Shown: one piece after another, positions 11,001 to 23,000 of the stretch
Position numbering within the stretch: the stretch's first letter is position 1
Layout of the letters: each line of letters begins with the position of its first letter
Assembly: GCA_037157565.1 (NCBI GenBank)
Contig: JAZHRO010000013.1
Location: forward strand, 74,827,501-74,891,500
Reading direction: 5' to 3'
Source of the DNA: Thalassia testudinum
Taxonomy: Eukaryota > Streptophyta > Magnoliopsida > Alismatales > Hydrocharitaceae
Length of the DNA: 64,000 nt
Notes under the pieces: generated by a model
What the model was told of the DNA's origin: nothing
What the model saw: the letters and a program-made list of their open reading frames with translations, nothing else
Database searches by the model: none
Made by a program: the position numbers and the translations under genes

Positions 11001-14000
11001 TCAATGATTGGAATGAGCAACCACATTATGTTTCTTGCTTCATCAAAAAACAATGTTTCCACCAAAAAACAAAATATATCCCAAGGTAGACTGGTGGTCC
11101 TCAATAGACCCCGCATAGTTTGCGTCAAAATAGGCTAGATGTCCATAAACCTATTTTCTCTATGGTAGAGTCCTTGACCTGGATTTCCCTTGAGGTACCT
11201 AAGAATAAGGCACACCACATGCCAGTGACTATAGAGTGGTGCTTGCATGTGCCAATTAGCTCTACCGACAGCGAAGTTGATATCTGATCAGGTGATGGTC
11301 AAGTATAGAAGGCAGCCAACTAAGCTACGATATCTGGAGATAGGTACCTAAGAATAAGGCACACCTCATGCCAATAACTATAGTGTGGTGATTGCATGTG
11401 CTAATTAGCTCTATTGACAGTGAAGTTGATATCCGATCAGCTGATGGTCAAGTATAAAAGACGACCAACTAAGTTGCGATATCTTGAGACACCCTCATAG
11501 GGAGGATCATCCTCCTTAGTACTATTAACTTGTTGTACCTCAACAAGAATGCCAGAGGGCTTGGCTCCCAATTAGTATTGAGAACTTGGAGGCTACTTCT
11601 TCTCAGGACATTCCTTCAGATACAGTGTCCAATACAATGGATGTCTCATCTAGCACAATGTTGGTAGAAGTGGATGTTAAGACCATTGACAATGCTTCTC
11701 CTGTCAATGTTTCTCCAGGTTCTATTCCCATGAGTACTAATGATGATATGCCTATTGCTATTTGGAAAGCCCCTCGATCATTTGCCCATTACCATGTGGC
11801 TGGGAGTGCAATCTCCACTAATTCTCTGAGTGCTAGGTTTCATGCTTTCAAAGCTGTTGTTTCTTGATATGAGATACCTACTTCATATCAGCAGGCTCTT
11901 CTGAACCAGCACTGGAGATCTACCATGGAAGAGGAAATGTTTGCACTACGTGACGGGGTGACGTAGGAGCTTACTCCATTACCTTCTGGTGCACATTTGG
12001 TTGATGCTAGGTGGGTCTTTATCTTGAAATACAACCTTGATGGGTCTATTTCTTGGGATAAGGCTCGTTTTGTGACCAAAGGATTTACCTAGACCTATAG
12101 GGTGGATTTCTTTGATACTTTTTCCCCTATGGCACATCTTTCCATTGTTTGTATTCTTATTTTTGTTGCAGCACACTATGAATGGTCATTACATCAGCTG
12201 GATGTCAAGAATGTTTTTTTTATGATGACCTTCAGGAAGAAATATACATACAGCAGCCTCTTGGTTCTGAGGTTCAAGGAAAGTGTGTTTACATACTACG
12301 AAAGGTCATCTATGGTCTTAAGCAGAGCCCTCGAGCCTGGTTTCAGCATCTGTCAGAGGCATTGACAGTTGTTGGGTTGCAAAGGTCCTCGTCTGATCAT
12401 TCTTTGTTTGTGAGAAAGACTAGTGGTGGTGTCGTAGCTCTATTTGTGTATGTTGATGATCATATACTCACAGGAGGTGACATGGCTGGCATTTCTCAGG
12501 TGAAGGAGCATTTAGCACAACAGTTTGTTATAAAGAACCTTGGGAAGCTCAGGTATTTCCTCGATATTGAAATTACTACGAGTAAGCAGGGTATTAATAT
12601 GTTTAAGAGGAAATATGCTTTATACATTCTCCAGGAGGTATGCATGCTTGATCTAAGGGTGCTAATATCCCTATGGATCCAAAGGTTCATCTGTTTGATG
12701 ACTCAACAAGGTTGATGGATAAGAAGGCTTACAGATAGCTAGTAGGGAAGTTACTGTACCTGACCATTACTAGATTAGATATTAGTCTTGCAGTGGGAAA
12801 CCTGAGTCAGTTTTTAGAGAAACCTACTGATGATCATTGGCAGACAGTGATGAAAGTGTTGAGATACATCAAAAAGTGTCTAGGTCGATGTCTCTTGTTC
12901 CAGAAGAAAGCTCCTATGTCTGCTATTGCTTATTCAGATGTAGATTATGCAGGTGATGTTGGGGACAAAAGATCTACTACAAGTTTCTGTACCTTTATAG
13001 TAAGGAATCTGATGACTTGGAGGAGCAAGAAGCAAAGTGTGGTGTCATGCTCGAGCGCTAAATCAAAATATCACGCCATGGCACACACAACAGTTGAGAT
13101 GATATGGATATGGTCTTTGTTGTGGGACCTTCATGTTATTATTAAGGAGCCTATGGAGATGTATTGTGACAACAAGGCCACGACTTACATTGCTAACAAT
13201 CCCATATTCTATGAAAGGATTAAGCATGTGGAAGTGAATTATCATTATACGAGGAGCCTAATTCAACAGGGCCTACTTCATACTACTTGTCTTACCTTAT
13301 CAGAATAAACTGCAGATATGTTTATTAAGCCATTATCCCGACCTATGTTTGAGAAGTGTAGGAACAAGCTAAGCATGATCGATATATATGCTCCAACTCG
13401 AGAGGGAATATTACGTTATGTTAAGGGTCATTTTGTTATTTTTATTTATTGTTGGACCCTTGTAAAATTTTTTCCTCACCTTTCTCTATATAAAGAAGTG
13501 TAGGATTGCTATAGTGAAATAAGGACTTTCATTTTCTTCAATTGGATGTAATGGTCTTTAACCGTGCAAAAATAGATAGGCACTATATCAAAAAGGTATA
13601 TAAAATTCAAACCCATAACTTGCATAAAATTGCAAATGATTATGATACAATTAGGGACTTGTATATAAATCAGCTTCTTTTCTTTAAACCAAACAGGAAA
13701 AGAAACACTGATTTTTCTAGCATATCGGTAAACAAAATTTCTCCAATGACCCGAGCTATTTATTTTTCCATTTTCTGAAAGAGGGATATTGATTCTTCTC
13801 AAACATGTACAACACGTGCATTTGGATTCAATCAAGAACCATGAACCTGGGAAGGCAGATAGTAAAAGAGATGTATTTCTTTGAGAAAATTGTAGCAGAC
13901 ATTCATAGTATATACAGAAATCGTAATTAATGGATAGAATACGTGATTATAAAGCTAGGGATTACTCTCAAAGTTTTTTTTTTCCTTTTGCTTTAAAGCT

Positions 14001-17000
14001 CTAAGATTGCCGAATTAAAGATTGTAAAATTTTGAATTTGACAAATGGTTAGATAAAATTAAATTGTTGAGCCTCTCCACCCAAGCCAATCTATTTTCAG
14101 TTGGATGCTCTCGCAATAACTGCAAGATATTTCAGTTATATCGGCTGCAAATTTAATGTCATAATTACATGCAAATTCAGCATAATGTCTACCAGAGTGA
14201 GAAGCAAGAGATGTCAAGGATGAAAAAATAAATAATATTAGAACTGAAGTAAATCACCTTATGAAGGTTTCTGGCATGCAAACCAGCTGTTTTAGCAAGT
14301 TTGGTCAACATGCCATGAAGTTCCTTCACAGAAGAGGTTACTGAAGGCACCAAAGATTTCAATGATTGACAGCATTCCCGAACTCTAGAGGAGTATGTCT
14401 CGTACAAAAGTTGACCATGAACAGCAGTGATGCCAATATTGCTGTCATGCTCACTGGTGACTGCATCTGCAAGTGTAGCAAGATCTGCAGATAAGGAAGT
14501 CTCGAGTGGTTGAAGGATTGAGGCAACCTACAAGAAACAAAAAGTTCATCAGTCCAGAGGAAGATGTTAGCAGGAGACAATTTACAAAATTGCATAAATT
14601 CACTGGATGCCTTGTTAAGATCTGCCATGAGACTTCCATGAACGACTGCAGCTTCCTTTGCTAGTTTGTTAATATCATGCAGACCTTCAGCTATTGCAAG
14701 AATCTACAGAAAGAGCAACATTATAATCATAAAATCATTATATTTATTTTTTGAAAGGAGAAAAAGGAAGTAAATTAAATGCTTCCTCTTGAAATAGATT
14801 AAACAGAATAAACAAAAATAGAACCCCATAAAGAAAGAAAATGAAAAGAGAACTGAGTAACACAGCACGTGACAGCAGAGTGCAACCCTACTCCTTAGGA
14901 TAAGTGGCATAAAAAGCTAGATTATTATTCCATATGTCTCAAGTGGATACAATAGTATAGGGCCCTTTAATAGGCCCACTTCCTTACGTCAAGACAAATA
15001 ATAGAAGAGCTGAGACAAATTACAATGTTCTAAATGCATGGAGGGGATGATCCAGGAAACCATCTAGGTTCAAACGCATTACTTACAAAACATCCTATAA
15101 GATACCATGCAGTTCAATCCATATCTCAATGTCAAGGCTAGCAGAAAAAATGAACAAAGGAAATCAATCATGTAGAAATGGTGACCAAGCATGTCAGCAT
15201 GGGAAAAAGGTTTCTTTTTTTCTGAAAAGTACCATGGGGAAAAATGTGTGCTGCCTCTTTCAACAAGAAAAAATTGAGAGCTAGATAAGTGTTCACAGCA
15301 GTGAACAAACCAAGCACTTTACATTTTCCAAATAACGATTTTATTAAAAAATAAAGAGCATTCAAATGACTTTTACCTCCTCAAGCATAATCCCACACTC
15401 AGATGTCAATGTAGTCTGTCCACTTGAAACATGGCTGAAGTTTGATAATGCTACATTCACTTCACAAGCACAATCCTTCACAGTTGTCAGAATGTCTTGA
15501 AACTCACCTATGAAGGCAAAGTGGTATAAGCAAATATACACAGTGCACTATGTTATTAAACAAAAGGTGGATGTGTCATCCAAATTGGTTCTAACATGTG
15601 CCAATAATCCATTCATAATCTTGGGATGCATAACATTAATTTAGAAGCTGTCTGCCATGTGGAATTGCATAATGATAAAATAGTTCAAGTCGCAATCCTT
15701 TGTATAGAGGATTAATGGGAGAATCACATAATGCTTATAAAATAAAAAGTAAATAAAGTCATGTTCAACTTGCAATATGGTGAATGAAGGAAGCATGGCT
15801 TGGTGAAGGCATTGCAAAAAGAACATTAAGGGTAAAACACATCATTTTTTAACCATAGTCTTGACGCAGCGATAATCAACCTCAGCATACTTGCTCATCT
15901 AGTGTAAAATAGGATTATTGGCAACGAAACTAGCATTGTATAATCACATCTCATCACCATAAGAGAAATAGCTGACATGTGATGTCAAAGAGACAATACT
16001 CACTTTGCAACATATAAAGTCATACTCTAAACAAGTGTCTATTCGACAAGTACCCTTTAGATGGAGGTGAAGGGGTGGTAATCTCATCCATTATCGCTCC
16101 CTGATTGATCGACTTCCTATCATGTATCTGGACCTCCCGCTAGAAGGGGGTCATTTCTTCTTATCTGATTGGAAACCTGTGATTGAACATGTTTAGAGGC
16201 ACCTCACTCGGTAGGGTGGGAGGCTACTATCTAGAGGAGGAAGGTTGGTTTTGGTGAAGGCAATGTAATTAGCAATCCCAGTATTCTTTTTATCCATGTT
16301 TAGGTCACCGAAAAAGATTGTTTCCAAATTGGAGACAACCAAGAAGAGATATTTTTGGAAAGGCCCGAACCATGATGGTCATTTTCTACAATTGGTACCT
16401 TAGAATGAGATGTGCAAATCTATATCTAGAGGCGAACTTGGTGTTAGGCCCATTTAGGCTTCTAGTAACGCTTTACTTTTGAAGTGGGTGGTAAGATTTC
16501 TTGGGGAAGGCGATGGATTGGTGGAGGTTACTTTGCGATTCATATGGTTCACTAGTGGACTTTGTGGCTGGACAATTTAGCCGTGAGAAACCATCCGTCT
16601 TTTGGGGAAATGTCGACTCGATAATGTATGTTGGTGTAGCACTCTTGTTATTTCCTTATTATTTCTGCACTGTTCTTTTATTTATTCTCCCTCCCGGACT
16701 TATGTTGCAATTTACCTAACACCTCTCTCTATATAAAGAGGTGTAAAGTTTCTCTTGAGAAATAAGATCATTTGTTATTTCTAACTTGGTATTAGAGCGA
16801 TGATCCTAAATCGGTGATCTGGTATCCCACCCACACAAGCCTCTATACACATCCGCTGTATCCCTCTCTCTCTCGTCTAGATCACCGAAGCACCACCAGT
16901 ACCGGCACAACAGCAGCAAACCAGCACCTCCACTGCACCTAGCGCCACTGGTGACCTAATCACGGCCGCCCTACCCAAATCAGACATGCAGGCCATTGGT

Positions 17001-20000
17001 CTGCATAGTCGGTGATCGCAGACCGGCACTAAAGGTCATGTAGCACCCCATGGTCGCCGTTGGTGGGGTGGTGGTGATCGGTGAGGTCTTCGCCGGCGAG
17101 GGAGAGTAGTGCCCCTTAAAGGCATTATTAGGGGCCTCCCTGTGCCTTAACATGTGTTAAATCTTGATCTAAAGGGTTGTCATGGCTCTTGGGATGATCT
17201 CTAAGATTTCTAGATCTTAGATTCCATGTTCAAGAGATTACCTTCTCTCTCTAATTTCAAAATTTTCATATTTAAACAGTCTTTCGGATCTATCTTGGTG
17301 GCATATTGTGATTATCTTAAGGCATGATGGCATCCTTCGGCAGTTCTAAGGTGATATCGGATACTGCAACGGACGCTGGGAGTTACAAGACTCTTTTCTT
17401 TATTCCTATCGTCAATTTGAATGAGACCTATTATGCCAGATGGTCTCAGATGTTTCTCATGACAGTATAAGGACACGATAAGGAACATATTCTGATGGAA
17501 GGGGAGACACCGAATAAGATAGGGAAATACGTCACTTGGAAGAAAGACAATGGCATGGTCCAAGCATGAATCATGAACTCGGTGGAGCCCTAGATCACAG
17601 ATGATATTATGTACTATAAGACGGCCAAGAAGATGTAGGATTCTCTACGTGACACCTATTCACGTGAGAAGAATTCTAGTAAGGAGTTTAAGATTCATGA
17701 TGCTATTGGTGGTCTGAAGCAGGAGGACCAACCACTATCTCAATACCATGCCACCCTGAAGGGACTCCTGGAGAAGTACAATGCCTACCGAAAAATCTGC
17801 ACTTGCGACATTCAGAGGGCATACAGGAAGGAGTATGCGATTCTTCAGTTTTTGGATGATCTTGGACTTAATTATGAAGCTGCTAGGTCTTAGATTTTGA
17901 CATTAGCGGAGCTTCCATCTTTGAAGGAAGCATACAGTCGGGTGAGCAGGGTCGTTGTTAAACCATTCATGTCTAAGGTTGGACAGACTTTGGCCTTGGT
18001 GGCCACTGGAGGACGTGGTGGACGTGGTTCTCCACCTACCAGGGGGAGAGGACGTAGTTGGGACATGTCTAGCAAACCCCGAACCATATGTTCTCACTAT
18101 AGCAAGGTTGAACACTTGGAGGCTACCTATTGGTCAAAGCATGATAGACCTATGGCAAACCAAGTTATTTCTTCTGAGGAGGTAAGCAATACTATGTTAC
18201 GGGCTGACTATGATGCAGTGGTTCAACGTTTCGCCCAGTTGACTAAGGAGCCTACTACCACCACTGATAGTGCTGTGTTGGCATCCTTAGATATAGCTTC
18301 TACCTTCACTTCTAGTAGTGGTATTTCTGATGGCACTCTGTGGTTAGTAGATACAGGAGCATCCCACCATCTCAGTGATGATCAGAGTTATTTCAAATAT
18401 ATTCAAACTATCCCTCCTAGTAGAACTGTTCAAGTGGCAGATGGCAGATATTCCAGAGTTAATGGCAAAGGAGATGTGACATTGACTCCTTCACTGAAGT
18501 TTCCTAATGTTCTTTTTGTGCCTGATTTCCCTATTAGTCTATTGTTTGTTAGTAGAATTACAAAAGACTTACATTGTCATGCAATCTTTGATAAGTTGGG
18601 TTGCACCTTTCAGGACAAACTCACAGGGAGGATGATTGATGGCGGACATGAGGAGGGAGGTGTATCGCCTGATCCAGACTTCTTTTGCTGCTATGTGTTA
18701 AGGCAAGGTTGCTTTATGTGTTGATACAGCTCTTCAGTGGCATCGTCGATATGGACACCCTTCACTTGACAGGCTACGACGCATCATCCCTTATATTTTG
18801 CCTACTACTGAGATTTTGTGTGATACTTGACAACTAGAAAAGCATCACAGAGCCAGTTTCCCTTCTAGTTCCTCTCAGAATTCTACTGTTGTTTTTTATT
18901 TATTACATATGGATGTCTGAGGTCCAAGTAAAGTATCTAATAGACTAGGTTCCCGTTTCTATTTACTTATTGTGAATGATTTTTCCAGAATATCATTTTT
19001 ATTTTCGTTAAAGAATAAACCTGAAGTTGGATCTGTTATTAAGACATTCATTTTGCAACTATTATGAAAATTGTGCGTTTTGACAATGTATTAGAATTAT
19101 GTGCTACAAAGTTAGCACCTCTTTACAGGTCCTTTAGGATAATTCATCAGACATCATGTCCCTGTACATCTCAGCAGAATAGGGTGGTAGAGAGAAAACA
19201 CCTTTATGTGTTAGATGTGGCTATGACGTTACTTATTCACCATAACGTGCCGCATATTTACTGAGGAGATGCAGTGTTAACTGTGTTACTTGATTAATAG
19301 ATTGTCCAACTCAACTATTCAGAAGCAAGTTCCATGGCATGTTCTTCACCCTGATAAGGAATTATTCCAGGTGCCACTTCGTGCATTTGGTTGTGTAGCC
19401 GTTGTCCATATTTTAGAACCTAGCAGGGGTAAACTTGCTCCAAGGGCAGTGAAGTATGCCTTTCTGGGATACAGTAGTACTACGAAAGGATACAGATGTT
19501 ATGATCCACAAGGCAAGAAGCATTATATGAGTGCTGATGTCACTTTTCATGAGCATGTTCTGTATCTCTCCATTGATGGTCATCAGTTGTTGTTTGAGGG
19601 AGATACAGCTCCTATGCTAGTGCCACCATTCCTTTGGAACAGATTCCTATCACACATAGTTAGGATAACACTACTATAGAGATCACTACAAGGTAGGAGT
19701 CAAGTATTACTCATGTATACAAGTTACCTATTACATATAGATAGTATACATGGCATCAAACACACACACCCCACATTACCTCAACCACCTGCCTCCTCTC
19801 CTTGTTAGGTATGTGTTGATACTAATGTAAGTTGTCCTAGTGGTGGTTGTGCAGATACTTCTAATGATTCTACTCCTGGTATTACTGAGTCTATAAAGGA
19901 GGACCTTGATCTTCCAATTGCTATTCGGAAGGTCCCTCACAGTTGTGTACACTACCATACTGCTAGAGTAGTGTCTATTGCTAACCTTAAGAGATCTTTT

Positions 20001-23000
20001 GCTATATTCACTGCTGCTTTTTCAGCGACACAGATTCCCACTTCCTATCAACAAGCCATGCTCAATCCAAAGTGGCATTAGGCCATGGAGGAGGAGATGG
20101 CTGCCTTGCACTCTAGAGGGACGTGGGAGCTTACAGATCTGCCCAGACATGCAAAGACAGTGGGATGTCATTCGATTTTTGCTCTCAAATACAATCTAGA
20201 TGGCACCATATCTCTCTACAAGGAGGGATTAGTTGCAAAGCAGTTCACCCAAACATATGGGGTACATTTCTTTGATACCTTCTCTCCTGTGGCACAGCTT
20301 CCTACTGTTTGCATCCTATTATCTGTTGTTGCACACTATAACTAGCCTCTTCATCAGTTAGATGTGAAGAATGCTTTCTATATGACGATCTTCAGAAAGA
20401 GGTTTACATACAATAATCTCCGAGGTTTGAGACTTTAGAGAGTGTATATGTAGACTGAAGAAGGCCATTTATAGCCTGAAGCAAAGCCTAAGGACTTGGT
20501 TCCAGAGAATGTCAAAGGAGGTACAAACCATGAGGCTTTTAAGGTCTTCTATTAATCATTCGCTCTTTGTCAGGAAGAGCACAGGGGAGTTGTGGCACTC
20601 CTTATCTATGTCCATGATCTCATTCTTACTGGAGATGACACTGCTAGGATGCTAAGGTGAAGAAGTTGGCTAAGACTTTTGTGATGAATGATCTAGGTAA
20701 ATTCAGATACTTTTTAAGCATTGAGGTGACATGCAGCCAAGATGGCATTATGCTAAGTCAACGCAAGTATGATCTTGATGTACTGCAAGAGTAGGGATGC
20801 TAGGATCTAAACATGCCAATATACCAATGGATCCCAAAAGACATCTCTATGATACAAAGTCTCAGCCTATAGACAGCAAATCTTATAGAAAATTGGTCGG
20901 TAAGCTATTATATCTTAGTATTACTTATTCTAATCTCTCACTTGCAGTAGGAAAACTTAGTTCATGGACAAACCGACCAAGTAGCATTGAGATGCTACCA
21001 TACAGGTGCTTAGATACATAAAGAAAGCATCAGAAGGGTACATCTATGAGTATTGTTGGCTATTCTGATGCTAATTACACAGGTTACATGGCAAACAAAA
21101 AGTCAAGGACTGGTTTTTGTACTTATGTAATAGGCAATCTTGTGACCTGAAAAGCAAGAAGCAGCAGGTGGTGTCTAGCTCAAGTGTAGAATCAGAGTAC
21201 CGTGATATGACACAAACAACTATAGAGATGGTCTGGGTCAGGTCGGTGTTGCAAGATTTGCATGTTAAGGTGGAGAGATCAATGGAGATGAGGTGTGATA
21301 ATCATCATGCTACTTATATTGTAAACAACCCAATGTCCCATGAATGTACGAAACACATTGAGGTTGGTTGCCATTATATCAAAGACTTGATACAACGTGG
21401 AATTATCTACACTACCTCAGTTGCTTCTAAAGATTAGACTATGGATATATTCACGAAGCCTTTTCCTCGATCTGTGTTTTATATATGTTGTTCTAAGCTG
21501 AACATAATTGATATATATACTCCAATTTGAGGGGGAGTGTTGGTCTAGCACTCTTGTGATTTCCTTATTATTTTTTACTATTCTTTTATTTATTTTTTCA
21601 CCTAGACTTATGTCCCAACACCTCTCACTATATAAAAGTTGTAGGGTTTCTCTTGAGTAAGATCATTTGTTATTTCCAACTATGTAGAAAGAGATTTGCT
21701 CCTTGTTTTCTTATGTTTTAGGGGAAGGTGAATCCTTTAGATTTTGGAGAGATGATTGGAAGGGGGGTTGGGCTTTCTCCGAGATCTTTCCATGCATGTT
21801 TGCCATTGCCCCTAATAAGGATGTTTGTGTGGAGGAGGTGTGAGATGAGATCTCTGGCTCGTAGTCCCCGGTGTTGCCCCCTAGTTTGAGGCTACTTTTT
21901 CGAATTTCCAAAGCTTGATAGTTGCGTTGGACGGTGTCAAGCTAGATGATGGAGCATGTGAGATTTTTTTGAAATGATGGGAGATTCTCCATGGGGAGGG
22001 CTTTCAAAAGACTCACATGCGAAGAGGGACCAACTTTTGAGCTTTGTACGGATGGTTCATTTATTTGGAAGATCCCATTGCCGTCAAAGATTAAGATTTT
22101 TGTTTGGCTACTAAGAAGGGAAAAGCTGGTGGCTAAGGTTTTAGATCTAAGTGATCGGAAGGCCATGATGTGATATACTCTCTTTGTAGCGAAGGGAACA
22201 AAGACGTGCAGCATTTGCTCTTCACCTATGGGTTTCCGGATGAGGTTTGTGAATTTTTGGGCCTCCTTCGAAAGGACAACTACTGCTAATGCCGATGACT
22301 GGGTCAAAGTGTTTGTGGCCTTGTGATGCATTTTGCGGCAACGTAATGTCATCATCTTCAAGGGGGAACAAGCTTGGGCTAAAAATGTAGTAAGGGTTTA
22401 TTCTGATCTTTGGCCCCAAAATTTATAAGTATGTTCCTTTTTCATTAATGAAGTTTTGCAGATGATTACCAACCTCCGGTAATCTTCCTTGTTCTTCTCA
22501 CAAAAAAAAGTACCCTTTAGGTTTGAATTATGGACATTCCTGCTTGAGTGCTTTTGCTCATGCAATGTTACTGTCATAAAGCAAATTGTGCTCAAATACC
22601 CTCCCAAGTAGAATTTAAGGGGGGTTTCGTGATTGGTAAGGTTGACAGGTTAATTGTGCTTGTAATAGCATACATTGTAAATAATCTAGTGCTAAGGAAG
22701 TGTGGGGACCAAGATCACTGTTTTTCTCTTCTTGTAGAAAGAATCTTGCACATAAAGTAGATGGTGGACAAAACTGGATCTGCTGTCTGCATTGGCTGTC
22801 ATCCTTGTCTATTCCTTGTTTAAGCAAATTTTATGGAAACACCTGAATTAGGTTGATATTCGAGAGCCTTTACTCTAGAGCCTTCACTCTAGAGCCTTCA
22901 ACATATCCATTCATGCAGACCCCAGCTCCAACTATCTTCCATTATAGTGGTTCACAAAAATCAAGGCATAGTAGTACCTTAGGGAAATACTTTAAAAAAG

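Larger units (their letters stand above)
8790..11580 (-). mobile_element. Ty1/copia fragment (copia-2), minus strand, split by two DNA elements
   Basis: An LTR of about 224 bp (8790-9013, TGTGAG...CCTAACA) is followed by an inverse polypurine tract and RNase H on the minus strand. The segment at 9605-9803 reads NLAFHERTKHVEVDFHFIQN and LVAILTKALKKKRHDFLCDKLG. The remainder, RNase H and RT, resumes at 11011. The element is interrupted at 9055-9604 and at 9931-11010. Same orientation as SMG1, many lesions, no 5' end. Confidence 0.75.
16629..21681 (+). mobile_element. Complete but inactive Ty1/copia (copia-3)
   Basis: A 5.05-kb element flanked by a perfect 5-bp TSD ATGTA (16624-16628, 21682-21686). 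LTRs are 16629-16786 and 21538-21681, starting TGTTGG and ending AACT in both copies. The primer site TGGTATTAGAGCG follows the 5' LTR and the polypurine tract TTTGAGGGGGAG precedes the 3' LTR. Removing it restores the LINE F reading. It carries gag, protease, integrase, RT and RNase H with stops and frameshifts. Confidence 0.94.
16061..22507 (+). mobile_element. 5'-truncated LINE (LINE F), split by copia-3
   Basis: Perfect 13-bp target duplications AAGTACCCTTTAG flank it (16048-16060 and 22508-22520). A poly(A) tail sits at the right end. Text on the plus strand is the LINE RT C-terminal region (PSVFWGNVDSI, then after the copia LGEGESFRFWRDDWKGGWAF) and the zf-RVT-type region (FIWKIPLPSKIKIFVWLLRR). 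A 7-bp perfect stem GATTACC/GGTAATC (22464-22484) lies near its 3' end. It starts inside RT, so it was dead on arrival. Antisense to SMG1. Confidence 0.92.

Noticed and set aside
14611..14628. Reading straight through the 83-bp gap between SMG1 exons (intron retention)
   Set aside because: The frame after the gap is wrong for VASILQPLE, and the retained text does not fit SMG1; a GC-AG intron explains the frame.
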